A stretch of DNA of 56,448 nt from an uncultured Ruminococcus sp. (GCA_900541505.1 UQKK01000022.1:1-56448); one strand, 5' to 3'. Positions 25,468-34,632 are shown, counted from the stretch's first letter. Translations and numbers: made by a program. Notes: generated by a model from the letters alone, not told the origin.

Positions 25468-26346
25468 TTAAATGGAAATCTTTTTCCGGAACTCTTCCAT
25501 GCTCTCAGCTTTTGCCGCTATTTTAAACCAGGAGTCTAAAATGTCAAAATCCTGCGTGCTGCTGATTTTCTCCCGCAGTTCTCCGGGAACCGAATCGAAC
25601 TTTACTTCCAGCAAAGACAACAGGCTTTTTGCTATGCCTCTCTTTTCTCCTTCGCTTAAACCTTGCCGGCGTCCTTCCCGACGCTCATCTTTCAGCATCT
25701 GTTCCAGTATCATGTACCGTTCCTCCATTTCCCGTTCGCTCTTAATCTGCCGGATAGTATCCTGAAGCCTTTGGATGTAATCGTCCCCAAAGTCCTCTGT
25801 GCTCTCCTTAAGATTCGCTTTTACGAACTTCAAAAATCTCAAAAGAGGCTCTGAAATCTCCTCCGCATTTTCTCCGCAGGTACTTAAAAATATGGTATGT
25901 CTCCCCTCCTCGGAAGGAATGGTACCATCCTCCCTGCACACAGAATCAAAAGTATAACAATACTTCTTCTTATGGAAAGGGTCAAAGTTGCAGATAAAAA
26001 TGACATACGTGTCCGGCAATTCCTCATAGTCCATTCCACTTAGAAGCAGCTCCATATCAATCTGACTGTGATAATATCTGCTGCGCTTTCCAAGCGCCGG
26101 GTGCTTTACCATCTGCATCTCAACGTTGTAATGTGTGTTATTGTCATCCTGGGCATAAACATCCAGGCGGATACCCTTATATTCCGGGTGATAGACCATG
26201 CTTTTTTCTTTGCTGACCGTAACCCGGGAAATGGAAAATCCAAGCGCCCTTTCCAAAAATAACCGGCAGTTCTCCGGGTCAGTCATAACTGCCCCGAACA
26301 TAAAGTTGTCTTTTATTGTGAGGTCTTTTAATTTCTTTTGTTCCAT
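25468..26346 (-). CDS. Rpn/PD-(D/E)XK nuclease family transposase-like protein
   Basis: The 292-residue protein begins LKDLTIKDNFMFGAVMTDPE and holds a PD-(D/E)XK core: the Asp of RLDVYAQDDNNTHYNVEMQ with following Glu-x-Gln, and RSRYYHSQIDMELL. This matches the large Rpn family of recombination-promoting nucleases, often annotated as transposases. The C-terminal third is charged (EREMEERYMILEQML, RREGRRQG). Such proteins raise DNA exchange between cells in E. coli; the role here is not known. ATG at 26346 follows GGAGG. Confidence 0.85.
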   Translation of the reverse strand: MEQKKLKDLTIKDNFMFGAVMTDPENCRLFLERALGFSISRVTVSKEKSMVYHPEYKGIRLDVYAQDDNNTHYNVEMQMVKHPALGKRSRYYHSQIDMELLLSGMDYEELPDTYVIFICNFDPFHKKKYCYTFDSVCREDGTIPSEEGRHTIFLSTCGENAEEISEPLLRFLKFVKANLKESTEDFGDDYIQRLQDTIRQIKSEREMEERYMILEQMLKDERREGRRQGLSEGEKRGIAKSLLSLLEVKFDSVPGELREKISSTQDFDILDSWFKIAAKAESMEEFRKKISI

Positions 26347-26421
26347 AATTTTCCTCCGATTGCACAGAGGAATTCTATGAGAAAAGTATAGCATATAGAG
26401 GAAGCGATTGCTATATAAAAT

Positions 26422-26571
26422 CTACTGAAGTGAATTCTCCTCAGAATCAATCCCTTCAAAATTCAGTCTCATCAATAAGCGGGCGATTTTATTTAACGGG
26501 GCGTTACTGTTTTTGCCCAGCCATTCATATAAAATACCATGTGTTCCCTGTATCAAATATATGACTGCCAT
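26422..26571 (-). pseudogene. Probable remnant of a TetR-type regulator C-terminus
   Basis: Directly behind the dacF stop (TAAATG) a 49-codon frame reads YLIQGTHGILYEWLGKN and NKIARLLMRLNFEGID. The pattern 'G..GI...W' followed by an amphipathic helix is typical of the last two helices of TetR proteins. There is no DNA-binding part. It is either a decayed gene or a very small gene; I favour a remnant. The likeness is by eye only. Confidence 0.35.
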
Positions 26572-28044
26572 TTATCGCTGTCTGCGTCCCCTATGATGAC
26601 TCCCCCTTCTCTTCCTTCTCCGTTTTTGCCTTTGCTTTGTCAAAAATACAATCACTGCAATTACAAGGACGGCTGCCATTCCTACAATAATCAACAATTT
26701 TACAGGAGAGAATATCCAGGATTTTTCTTTCTCTTTTTCCTGTGATGTTCCTTTCTCCTGTCCATCAATCTTCCCCTTCTGTTCTTCCTCCAGGGAAGTC
26801 ATATATTCTTCCGTCAGTGTCACAGAAACTGTTCCCACATTTTGTCCCTCATAAAAATAAGCAGCTTCTCCTGTCCCGGACGTCTCATCTGTCACCGTTA
26901 TCTCCTTCTCCAGGTCTGCCAGAGTGACGCCATTTGGTACGGTGACATAAGAATTTTCCGCAAAGGACTGAATCTCTCCTTCAGAAACGGCTGTTGTATC
27001 GGCGTTTAAATCGATGCGGTTGAAATTCTGGAACGTATAGTCCAGCATCGCCTTCGTATCCTCATAGGCAGAGACACCGTAGTCGTACAGCACGACTGCT
27101 GCCAGGCGCATCTTTCCATTGTCCGCCATAGTCACCAGCGTAGTCTTCGACTGGTCGGTGTACCCGGTCTTTCCCCCGGTACAATACGTATAATAGTAGT
27201 AATTTTCCGGCCAGAGCATTTTGTGATTCTGGTAGACCACCCGCTCCTCGTCCATCAGATTTGTCTTGGGGATGGTGTAGGACAATGATTTCATGATTGT
27301 CTGAAATTCTTCTCTTTTCCAGACCTCCGAAGCAATCAGCGCCATATCGTGGGCTGTGGTATAATGTTCCTCATCGTGGAGCCCGTTGGCATTGACCCAG
27401 TGAGACCCCGTACAGCCAAACTCTGCTGCCCGGTCATTCATCTCCTGGATAAAGGCGGAATAATCTCCGCCCATCTTTTTTCCCACATTTTCTGCTACAG
27501 CGTAGGACACCTCGTTGGCGGATGCCAGAAGTACTCCATAGAGCGCATCGTTTAAAGTGAGCACTTCTCCCGGCGTCATCCCGATACTGGCATCTCCGTA
27601 TTCCAAAAAGGAAATGCTGTCCTCTGAAAATGTAATACTGTCAGTGAGCTGTGCGTTTTCCAGTGCCACCAATGTCGTCAGAAGCTTTGTGATACTGGCA
27701 GGATAATGTCTCTCATTAGCCCTCTTTCCGTAGAGGATTGCCTTGCTGTCCATATCCATGACAATTGCCGATGCTCCGTATACATTGGGTCCCTTGGGCC
27801 AGTCTTCCAGCACGTTTGTATCCGGGGTTACTGCGTAGGACTCCTGCTTTTCCTTCTCTTCCTCTGCTGCCTTTTTCTCTTCCTCGGTAAGTTCTTCCTG
27901 CGCTCCAGAATCCTCTATCGTACCTTCCTGTGCCGTATTATCCGGCAGCGCCTCCTCTTCTGCTCTGACCTTCCATGCCGGCTGCAGGATAAAAGTTGCC
28001 GCCAGTATAAACATCAAAAACTTCCTTGCCGATTTTTTCATCAT
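26572..28044 (-). CDS. dacF: D-alanyl-D-alanine carboxypeptidase (DacF/PBP5 family)
   Basis: The 490-residue protein removes the terminal D-Ala from wall pentapeptides. It has a signal peptide (FLMFILAATFILQPAWKVRA), an acidic linker, and the three serine-peptidase motifs: ASITKLL (SxxK), ASANEVSY (SxN) and GGKTGYT (KTG). A PBP5_C-like region follows, then a C-terminal membrane helix (LLIIVGMAAVLVIAVIVFL) and a very basic tail (QKRRRKRRGSHHRGRRQR). The start is one of two ATGs, 28044 or 28041, after AGAGG. In spore formers relatives act in cortex maturation or in vegetative wall trimming. Confidence 0.85.
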   Translation of the reverse strand: MMKKSARKFLMFILAATFILQPAWKVRAEEEALPDNTAQEGTIEDSGAQEELTEEEKKAAEEEKEKQESYAVTPDTNVLEDWPKGPNVYGASAIVMDMDSKAILYGKRANERHYPASITKLLTTLVALENAQLTDSITFSEDSISFLEYGDASIGMTPGEVLTLNDALYGVLLASANEVSYAVAENVGKKMGGDYSAFIQEMNDRAAEFGCTGSHWVNANGLHDEEHYTTAHDMALIASEVWKREEFQTIMKSLSYTIPKTNLMDEERVVYQNHKMLWPENYYYYTYCTGGKTGYTDQSKTTLVTMADNGKMRLAAVVLYDYGVSAYEDTKAMLDYTFQNFNRIDLNADTTAVSEGEIQSFAENSYVTVPNGVTLADLEKEITVTDETSGTGEAAYFYEGQNVGTVSVTLTEEYMTSLEEEQKGKIDGQEKGTSQEKEKEKSWIFSPVKLLIIVGMAAVLVIAVIVFLTKQRQKRRRKRRGSHHRGRRQR

Positions 28045-28194
28045 AAAACCTCTACAGACGCCTTCCTTTCTCATTAAACATTCTGTAGATATTGTATCAC
28101 AAGCTCCCAACTAAACCAATTATAAGTTTTTTTTACTGTTTTTTACATTTTTCGTCATCTCACGGCACAAATACGTCACAGGGTTTGCATATGT

Positions 28195-28318
28195 GCTTCC
28201 CTGTGATATTTCCTCCTTTTTTCAGCTGTTTCAGATGAAAGATGCCGCTGTAGCTGGTTGTTTCAAAAGAGAAACGCTGCTGCGCTTGTCTGCTTCAGAG
28301 GAGAAGCGCCGCTGCAGT
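28195..28318. repeat. Three degenerate 32-base tandem repeats
   Basis: TGTTTCAGATGAAAGATGCCGCTG, split here as units near 28224, 28257 and 28289, each carry a TTTCA...GAAA or CTTCA...GAAG mini-hairpin and end in GCCGCTG or GCTGCTG. The third unit encodes the last residues and stop (AALLL-stop) of the permease gene, so the permease tail appears to have been copied downstream. Confidence 0.45.
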
Positions 28319-29464
28319 TAAGGCAAAGAGAAACAGGATATTCCAAAATGTAAACTCTTTCAGAAATTGTCCTTTTTGGTCCGGGTATTCCCTTGCAAAA
28401 AATTTAAACGATATGAGGCTTGCAAGAGATGCGATTAACGTCCCCAGACCGCCCAGATTTACCCCTGTCAGCAGTGCACAGACATCGCCGGCAAAACCGG
28501 ACAAAAGAATTGCCGCCGGAACATTACTGATAACCTGGCTGGCAAGGATACCTGTCAGCATCTCCCTTCCCTGTACTACCGAGACAAGAAATTCATCTAT
28601 CAGCGGGATACGTTTTATATTTCCGATAAATATGAAGAAAAAGAAAAAAGTCAAAAGCAGAAAATAATCCACGGACCAGTAGAGCTTTCTCTTGAGAATC
28701 AATGCCGCCGCTATCACAAAAACTAGGACAGGCTGATAGGGAAGGACCCGAAAGACCACCAAAAGACACAGTACCAGCATGAGCAAATAAGGCACAACAG
28801 CCGGAAACAGTGAATTTTTCTCTTTACCTTTTTTCTTTCTGCCGTTTTCCTCAATCCCTTTCTCCTTTTTCCTATTCTCTGCTTCTTCCCCCATCATAAT
28901 CTCCAACAGCGGCTCATCTCTTGCTGCCAGCAGGACAATCACCAGCAGAAGGAGCGCCAGCCCGGCATATGGAAGCGTAGCCCGCGCGAAATCAGCCGCG
29001 CTGAGATTGGATATCGAATACAGATACAAATTCTGTGGATTCCCGATTGGCGTAGCCATGCTTCCCAGATTAGCGGCAATCGTTTCCAGCACAATAAGGC
29101 GCAATATGCGATTGCCCTGACCTCCCATGCGGAAAATAAAAATTGTGAAAGGTACAAACGTAATCAGCGCCACATCATTTGTTATGACCATGCTGCCAAA
29201 AAAACAGAGCAGGACCATAACAAAAGAAAGGCTGCGTACACCATGCGCCCGTTTCAGGAGGAACTCTCCCAACATATAGAAAACCTTCAGAGACTGCAGA
29301 CCGGCTATGACAATCATAAGACAGAACAACAGCGCAATCGTCCGGTAATCCGGATAAGCCAGATATCCCGCGTCAGGATGAACAAAAAACGCTGATACCA
29401 GGGCGAGCAGAAAAGATACGCAAAAAACCGTTTCATTTTTTACCAGATATTTTAATAATTTCAT
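28295..29464 (-). CDS. SLC13/ArsB-type anion permease
   Basis: The 389-residue protein has about ten membrane helices and the ion-transporter superfamily signatures: VITNDVALITFVPF near residue 95, TIAANLGSMATPIGNPQNL near 130, and the second-half mirror SNVPAAILLSGFAG near 315. A charged cytoplasmic loop (ENRKKEKGIEENGRKKKGK) splits the two halves. The family moves arsenite, citrate or dicarboxylates; the substrate cannot be read from sequence. ATG at 29464 follows GTAGGAG. No transport partner gene is nearby. Confidence 0.8.
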   Translation of the reverse strand: MKLLKYLVKNETVFCVSFLLALVSAFFVHPDAGYLAYPDYRTIALLFCLMIVIAGLQSLKVFYMLGEFLLKRAHGVRSLSFVMVLLCFFGSMVITNDVALITFVPFTIFIFRMGGQGNRILRLIVLETIAANLGSMATPIGNPQNLYLYSISNLSAADFARATLPYAGLALLLLVIVLLAARDEPLLEIMMGEEAENRKKEKGIEENGRKKKGKEKNSLFPAVVPYLLMLVLCLLVVFRVLPYQPVLVFVIAAALILKRKLYWSVDYFLLLTFFFFFIFIGNIKRIPLIDEFLVSVVQGREMLTGILASQVISNVPAAILLSGFAGDVCALLTGVNLGGLGTLIASLASLISFKFFAREYPDQKGQFLKEFTFWNILFLFALTAAALLL

Positions 29465-29517
29465 AAAGAACTCCTACCCTCTCTTTATTGACTGTGTATA
29501 TCCTTATAAATAGAGGA

Positions 29518-29586
29518 TAGCGTCAGTGTACAAGGGGCAATACGGTCGATGAAGGACAAATTTAAGCCCCTTGTACACTGACGCTA
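29518..29586. repeat. 69-bp palindromic element with 21-bp perfect arms
   Basis: The arms start TAGCGTCAGTGTACAAGGGG and are perfectly complementary over 21 bp (29518-29538 and 29566-29586), with a 27-base centre. The ends, TAGCGTC and GACGCTA, are the same as in the element at 43104-43151. It lies between the permease promoter region and the glutamate-synthase gene end. Confidence 0.75.
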
Positions 29587-29657
29587 CCCATCGAACATGT
29601 AAAATCAGATGACGGAAAGTCCCCGGCTCTTGGTATCAGTCTGCCCGACTGCTCTTT

Positions 29658-31046
29658 TTACGCATGAGGGATATCGGTAAACTCGCTGATTTCCCTGTTT
29701 ATGGTACACAAGTCTTCCACAGACAAGTCATGCAGGTTTTCATGTCCTGTAATTCTGGCAAACATCTTCAATTCTTCCAATGATACATTTAAGAAATTTG
29801 CCACCCGCGCTGCCGCCGCATCCTCATGGATACGTTCTCTGAGTTCCTCATCCTGCGTCGCTATCCCCATCGGGCACATCCCTGTACCGCAAATCTTATA
29901 CTGCTGGCATGCCATGGCAATCAGCGCAGCAGAAGCAATCGCCACCGCATCCGCTCCCATGGCGATTGCTTTCGCAAAGTCCGAGGAAACTCTCAGACCG
30001 CCTGTGATGATAAGACTAATGTCGGACTGAATACTATCCAGATATTTCCTTGCCCGATGCAGCGCATAAATGGTCGGCACACTGGAGGAATCTCTCAAAA
30101 GCTTCGGCGAAGAACCTGTTGCGCCGCCGCGCCCGTCTATGGTGATAAAGTCCGGCTCAGCATAAACGCAGAACGCCAGGTCCTTCTCTATCCTGCCCGC
30201 CGCAATCTTTACCCCTACTGGTCTTCCGTCAGAAGCATATTTCAGCTGCCGGATTAAACTCTTTAAATCCTCTTTTGTCTCAATGCCCGGAAATCTGGAA
30301 GGCGCGATGACGTCTTTTCCCATGGGTTTATTGCGCACGCGGCTGATTTCTTCTGTTACCTTTTCTCCCGGCAAATGTCCGCCCATGCCCGGCTTTGTGC
30401 CCTGTCCTATCTTAATCTCTATGGCATCCGCATTTCGCAGATTTTCCGGAGTCACACTGTACAGATTTCCCACATATTCAAATATGTATTTGTCCGCCGC
30501 AGCCATCTCCTCCGGGAGGATTCCGCCTTCCCCAGAACACATGGCACTGTGCGCCATCGCGGAGCCCTTTGCCAGAGAAATCTTAGCCTCCCTTGAAAGA
30601 GCGCCGAAAGACATATGGGATACATACACGGGATTTTCCAGTATCAGCGGCTTTTTCGCATTCTTCCCAATCACCGTCTTCGTCTCCACCCTGGCATGTT
30701 CATCCAGGGGCATGGGGTCGAGCTGGGCACCTAGTATCAGGATATCATCCCAACTGGGCATGGGAAGTTCCGTCCCCATCGCCGCGGAGATACTCTTTCC
30801 CGTCACTGCCATCTCATGGATTTCTTTCATGTACCTGCATGTTTCATCCTGACGTACAAACTCTTTGGGATAATCCAGCTTCAGTTCCCTTTTCTCCGGA
30901 GCCGGCTCTGCCTTTTCTTCCTCATAAGGCATGAATTTTTCGGTCGGCTGATGACAGACCGGACACTCTTTTAACTCCGAAAACGGTCTTCCCTCCCGCT
31001 CCTCGTCATAAATGTAACCACAAATACTGCACCTGTATTTTGCCAT
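29658..31046 (-). CDS. Rubredoxin-glutamate synthase (FMN domain) fusion
   Basis: The 462-residue protein has an N-terminal rubredoxin (CSICGYIYDEE...ECPVCHQP) followed by an archaeal-type glutamate synthase FMN domain: GEGGILPEE, IEIKIGQGTKPGMGGHLPG, FITIDGRGGATGSSPK and an Fe-S Cys set (KICGTGMCPMGIATQD). Related proteins probably oxidise an electron carrier and form glutamate or act on another amide or amine; there is no glutaminase domain and no GltD partner here. ATG at 31046 follows AAAGGAGG. A terminator separates it from the upstream cupin gene. Confidence 0.85.
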   Translation of the reverse strand: MAKYRCSICGYIYDEEREGRPFSELKECPVCHQPTEKFMPYEEEKAEPAPEKRELKLDYPKEFVRQDETCRYMKEIHEMAVTGKSISAAMGTELPMPSWDDILILGAQLDPMPLDEHARVETKTVIGKNAKKPLILENPVYVSHMSFGALSREAKISLAKGSAMAHSAMCSGEGGILPEEMAAADKYIFEYVGNLYSVTPENLRNADAIEIKIGQGTKPGMGGHLPGEKVTEEISRVRNKPMGKDVIAPSRFPGIETKEDLKSLIRQLKYASDGRPVGVKIAAGRIEKDLAFCVYAEPDFITIDGRGGATGSSPKLLRDSSSVPTIYALHRARKYLDSIQSDISLIITGGLRVSSDFAKAIAMGADAVAIASAALIAMACQQYKICGTGMCPMGIATQDEELRERIHEDAAAARVANFLNVSLEELKMFARITGHENLHDLSVEDLCTINREISEFTDIPHA

Positions 31047-31138
31047 ATACTTCCTCCTTTGCCAGTTTTCCGACATATTTTAGTTTCATTCTAGCATACC
31101 GCGTCCTCTTTTACCATCATATTGATTGGCAAAAAATT

Positions 31139-31183
31139 ACAGAAGAAAACCGGACAGCGAATCGCAGTCCGGCTTTCTTCTGT
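31139..31183 (-). terminator. Terminator after the cupin gene
   Basis: On the minus strand ACAGAAGAAAGCCGGAC pairs with GTCCGGTTTTCTTCTGT around TGCGATTCGCT, followed by AATTTTTT. Confidence 0.85.
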
Positions 31184-31258
31184 AATAGACTTGATATTCC
31201 AGGTCAATCATAGCAGTGTACCGTATATAATCAAAGGTTTATCCGGTGTCATCCGACT

Positions 31259-31711
31259 CTACTCTGCTTTCGGAACCGGTTTTGTAATATACTCCCTGTC
31301 CAGATAAATCTGACAGGAACCGCCGTAACATCCCTCTGTATATTTCACCGGCTCAATGGCATGGGGAAGCCCCGCCGGAATATAGACGCAGCAGGGCGAC
31401 TCCAGAAGATACACATCGTCTCCCAAGGTAATTCTGTATTCCACCGCCCCTTTATCACCTAGAATGAGATACATCTCATCTCCTTCGTGTATATGTGGGT
31501 TCGCCTTAGGCGCTTTTCCGCTGGCTACAATCTCTGACTGCCTTTTTGTAATCTGGAACATCGTGGGGCAAACCCATGCATTTGCCTCTTTTACGAGGTC
31601 GCCGTTCATCAAAACCGGAAATCCTTTTCCTCCTATAGAGCCTTCATGGTCAGGCAGGCTTTCCACCCACTGAATATCATCGACAATTAAATGTTCATAT
31701 TTCCTTTTCAT
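31259..31711 (-). CDS. Cupin-domain protein
   Basis: The 150-residue protein folds as a single cupin: the first metal motif reads NPHIHEGDEMYLILG with His-x-His and Glu, and the second reads PAGLPHAIEP with the remaining His. Such small metal-binding cupins act as isomerases, dioxygenases or decarboxylases; the substrate is unknown. It starts 13 bases after the flavin oxidoreductase stop and precedes a strong terminator, so the two form a two-gene operon under the divergent TetR. Confidence 0.82.
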   Translation of the reverse strand: MKRKYEHLIVDDIQWVESLPDHEGSIGGKGFPVLMNGDLVKEANAWVCPTMFQITKRQSEIVASGKAPKANPHIHEGDEMYLILGDKGAVEYRITLGDDVYLLESPCCVYIPAGLPHAIEPVKYTEGCYGGSCQIYLDREYITKPVPKAE

Positions 31712-31724
31712 TTTTCAATCCTCA

Positions 31725-33716
31725 CTATATATTTCTTGTAATCTCATAAGCGTTCCAAATCGCGTACATAATATTATGTACCTGTGCGGAATCACCGATA
31801 TTGTAGATTGGCTTATTCATGTCCTTGATGCTTTCGTACAGCCTGTTTTTGGATTTATATCCCACGGCGGAGATGACGGTGTCTGCCTCAAGAACCGTAT
31901 TTTCCCCATTCTGCTCTACAGTAACGTTCTTTCCGTCGATGGATTTTACACTGGCGTTCGTCATCACGTTCATACGATGGAACTTCATCAAATCTGTCAG
32001 CATGCTCCAGTTCATAAACGGCATCCCATGAGGTCCGCCAAGAATCTGTCCGAGCATTTCCACAACGGTGACCTCTTTTCCCTGTTTCGCAAGCCAGAGC
32101 CCGGTCTCACATCCTACAAGCCCGCCGCCGATAATCACAACCTTATCTCCCGCTTCTTTTCTTCCCATCAGGACATCGTCTGCCGTCACAGCCTCCTTCA
32201 GACTGTCCTGCTTTAAGATAATGGGGGAAGAGCCGGTGGCCGTGATGATGACATCCGCGCTGCTGTTTCTGATTTCATCACCACTTACCTCGCTGTTTAA
32301 ATGAACGTCCACGTCCAGAAGCTCAAGCTGGCGCTCATACCATTTTATCAATTCGTGGTCATAGTGTTTGAAACTGGGGACGCCTCCGGGGATTAAATTT
32401 CCACCCAGACGTCCGCCTTTTTCATAAAGGTGAACTTCATGTCCCCGTTCTGCCAGTACACGGGCGCTTTCGCAGCCTGCCACACCGCCTCCTACAATGA
32501 GGATATTCTTTTTCTTCGCGGCAGGTGTCAGTCCGTAGATACTTTCCCGACCGCATGCCGGATTGACCGCGCAGGAAACGGGAGCTTTGGAAATACGACC
32601 CAGACATCCCTCGTGGCACCCTAGGCAGGGACGGACCTCATCCAGACGCTCCGTGCGCAGCTTTTCCGGATAGTCGGCATCTGCCAGAAGCTGGCGTCCG
32701 TATTCCACGATATCGCAGGATTTTCCAAGCGCATCCACCGCGATATCCGGGTTCTCCATTCTTCCTGCCAGAATAATCGGCACATCTATTTCCTTTTTCA
32801 GAATCTCTCCGAAGGGACGATACATTCCCTCCTCCTCGAAATACATCGGCGGATGATTCCAGTACCAGGAATCATAGGTTCCGGCGTCTACATTGAGTGC
32901 GTCATAACCGGCTGCCGCAAGAATCTTCGCCGCCGCGATTCCTTCTTCGATATCACGCCCCGCTTCCTCATATTCTTCTCCCGGAAGCGCGCCCTGGCGC
33001 AGCCCTTTCATACAGCTTTTCAGGCTGAAACGAAGAGATACCGGAAAATCTTCTCCGCATGCATGTTTGATTCCTTTTACAATATCCGTAGCGAAGCGCA
33101 GCCTGTTTTCCAGACTTCCGCCATACTCATCTGTGCGGTGGTTGTAGATGGCGATGGCAAACTGGTCCAACAAATATCCTTCATGCACCGCATGAATCTC
33201 CACGCCGTCAAATCCTGCCCGTTTGGCTACCATAGCGCCTTTTACAAAATCGCGGGTGTACTGGGCAATCTCTTCCTTCGTCATTTCGCGGTGCTGTACA
33301 GATGGGTCAAAACGGTTTCCCTGGGGCGACGGGGCAATATTGTTCTTTGTCATACCCGGCATTGTGCTGCGTCCTGCGTTTGCCGTCATTTGAAGAAAAA
33401 TCTTCGCGCCGTAGGCGTGGATGCGCTCATTCATCTGATTCCCATTGTGGACAAAAGCTTTCGGGTTCTTGGTCACACACGGGATTCCCGGGGAGCCGAT
33501 TCCTTCTACGTCCACGTTGACGGTAGTCACACCTGTAATAATCAGTCCGATGCCGCCTTTCGCCCGCTCCACATAATAGTCCTGTAGACGCTGGTTGTAG
33601 GCAAAGTGCGGGTCCGCATATCCGATGGGACCCATCGGCGCCATAGCCATTCTGTTTTTCAACTTAAGTTTTCCGATGTAAGTTGGTTCAAACAAAGCGG
33701 AATACTTCTGGTTCAT
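31725..33716 (-). CDS. NADH:flavin oxidoreductase, two-domain Old Yellow Enzyme (2,4-dienoyl-CoA reductase type)
   Basis: The 663-residue protein has an FMN barrel (LKLKNRMAMAPMGPIGY, DGVEIHAVHEGYLLDQF, YGGSLENRLRF), a 4Fe-4S Cys set (CLGCHEGCLGR...PVSCAVNP) and a C-terminal FAD/NAD domain (NILIVGGGVAGCESARVLAERG, VVIIGGGLVGCETGLWLA). This is the architecture of 2,4-dienoyl-CoA reductase, enoate reductases and bile-acid enzymes BaiCD/BaiH. The usual catalytic HxxH appears as HAVHEGYL. ATG at 33716 follows AAAGGAGG. It is first in an operon with a cupin gene. Confidence 0.87.
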   Translation of the reverse strand: MNQKYSALFEPTYIGKLKLKNRMAMAPMGPIGYADPHFAYNQRLQDYYVERAKGGIGLIITGVTTVNVDVEGIGSPGIPCVTKNPKAFVHNGNQMNERIHAYGAKIFLQMTANAGRSTMPGMTKNNIAPSPQGNRFDPSVQHREMTKEEIAQYTRDFVKGAMVAKRAGFDGVEIHAVHEGYLLDQFAIAIYNHRTDEYGGSLENRLRFATDIVKGIKHACGEDFPVSLRFSLKSCMKGLRQGALPGEEYEEAGRDIEEGIAAAKILAAAGYDALNVDAGTYDSWYWNHPPMYFEEEGMYRPFGEILKKEIDVPIILAGRMENPDIAVDALGKSCDIVEYGRQLLADADYPEKLRTERLDEVRPCLGCHEGCLGRISKAPVSCAVNPACGRESIYGLTPAAKKKNILIVGGGVAGCESARVLAERGHEVHLYEKGGRLGGNLIPGGVPSFKHYDHELIKWYERQLELLDVDVHLNSEVSGDEIRNSSADVIITATGSSPIILKQDSLKEAVTADDVLMGRKEAGDKVVIIGGGLVGCETGLWLAKQGKEVTVVEMLGQILGGPHGMPFMNWSMLTDLMKFHRMNVMTNASVKSIDGKNVTVEQNGENTVLEADTVISAVGYKSKNRLYESIKDMNKPIYNIGDSAQVHNIMYAIWNAYEITRNI

Positions 33717-33736
33717 ATCTTGTCCTCCTTTTGCAT

Positions 33737-33797
33737 AACATTGTTCGCCGAACATTGTTCTGTAAAGTATAGTAGCACTGTGTTATATAATTGTCAA
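33737..33797 (-). promoter_or_regulatory. Promoter of the oxidoreductase-cupin operon with likely TetR operator
   Basis: TTGACA (33792-33797), 17 bases and TACTAT (33769-33774) on the minus strand form the promoter. Just downstream AACATTGTTC occurs twice (33738-33747 and 33751-33760), and the junction forms a perfect palindrome TGTTCG-C-CGAACA (33742-33754). The divergent TetR gene is the obvious candidate to bind it (inference). Confidence 0.65.
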
Positions 33798-33913
33798 TCC
33801 AGACAGGCATGGGAAATTTATATGAATTTTACACTTCTTTTTTGTGCATAATTGCTATGCCGCAGCGAATCCTCTTTTTTCCGCCAAAATGCTTTCTATC
33901 GTCATTCAAATCA

Positions 33914-33922
33914 TGTTATAAT
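33914..33922 (+). promoter_or_regulatory. Extended -10 promoter of the first TetR gene
   Basis: TGTTATAAT is a TG-n-TATAAT extended -10 box about 35 bases ahead of the ATG at 33957. No convincing -35 box is seen, which is common for this promoter class. Confidence 0.55.
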
Positions 33923-33956
33923 AGTTTCATTCGTATTTCGGAAAGGATATAAGCCT

Positions 33957-34559
33957 ATGTCAAAAAGAGCAGAACAGGCGCTCTCAACGCGGCGAAAGTT
34001 ACTCTATACAGCCTATCAGATTATCCGGGAAGATGGATATCCCGCCCTTACCATCCGCAAACTCTGCCAGAGAAGCGGTGTATCGACAGGCGCATTCTAT
34101 CATCATTACAGTTCCAAGGAGGATTTGATTTCCCAAGGATTTATGACATTTGATACAAAGCTGGAGGAAGAACTCAAAGATGCAGCGGACAATCATCCAT
34201 TGGAAATGATTCTGCACATTGTTTTAAGCCTGACACAATATGTCTTTGATAATGGCTCCGGATTTGCAAAAGAGTTGTATATCTCCCAGTTGTCAATCAG
34301 CGACAACTTCATCACACGGAAAGACAGAGTTTACTATCAGTCGGTTCTGCATTACGTCAAAGTGGCCCAGGACCGGAAGCTGCTGGTCTCTTCCGCCGAC
34401 CCGGAGGAGGTCACGAATCTTCTGCTTCGGATTGGACGCGGCACGATTCTGGACTGGTGTCTCCATGACTACGGGTATGACCTTATGGCACAGTCGGAAA
34501 AAGATTTAAAGCTGGCGCTGGAGCATTTTCTTCCAAAGAAGCAGAAAAGCGAAAAATAA
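33957..34559 (+). CDS. TetR/AcrR-family transcriptional regulator
   Basis: The 200-residue protein has the N-terminal TetR helix-turn-helix: LTIRKLCQRSGVSTGAFYHHYSSKEDLI, with the ligand domain after residue 70 (ILHIVLSLTQYVFDNG, NLLLRIGRGTILDWCLHDYG). It is divergent from the flavin oxidoreductase-cupin operon and probably represses it until a substrate or related compound binds. ATG at 33957 follows GAAAGGAT. The ligand is unknown. Confidence 0.87.
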   Translation: MSKRAEQALSTRRKLLYTAYQIIREDGYPALTIRKLCQRSGVSTGAFYHHYSSKEDLISQGFMTFDTKLEEELKDAADNHPLEMILHIVLSLTQYVFDNGSGFAKELYISQLSISDNFITRKDRVYYQSVLHYVKVAQDRKLLVSSADPEEVTNLLLRIGRGTILDWCLHDYGYDLMAQSEKDLKLALEHFLPKKQKSEK

Positions 34560-34582
34560 GCAAGATACGGGCAATTGATGCA

Positions 34583-34632
34583 AAAAATCCGGACAGAATC
34601 TTTCCTTTTGTGGATTCTGTCCGGATTTTTTA
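34583..34632. terminator. Bidirectional terminator between tetR and deoC
   Basis: AAAAATCCGGACAGAATC and GATTCTGTCCGGATTTTTT form an 18-bp perfect stem around TTTCCTTTTGTG, with A and T runs on both sides. Confidence 0.9.

Noticed and set aside
28195..28318. CRISPR array
   Set aside because: Only three degenerate units of about 32 bases without spacers; no cas genes anywhere in the window.
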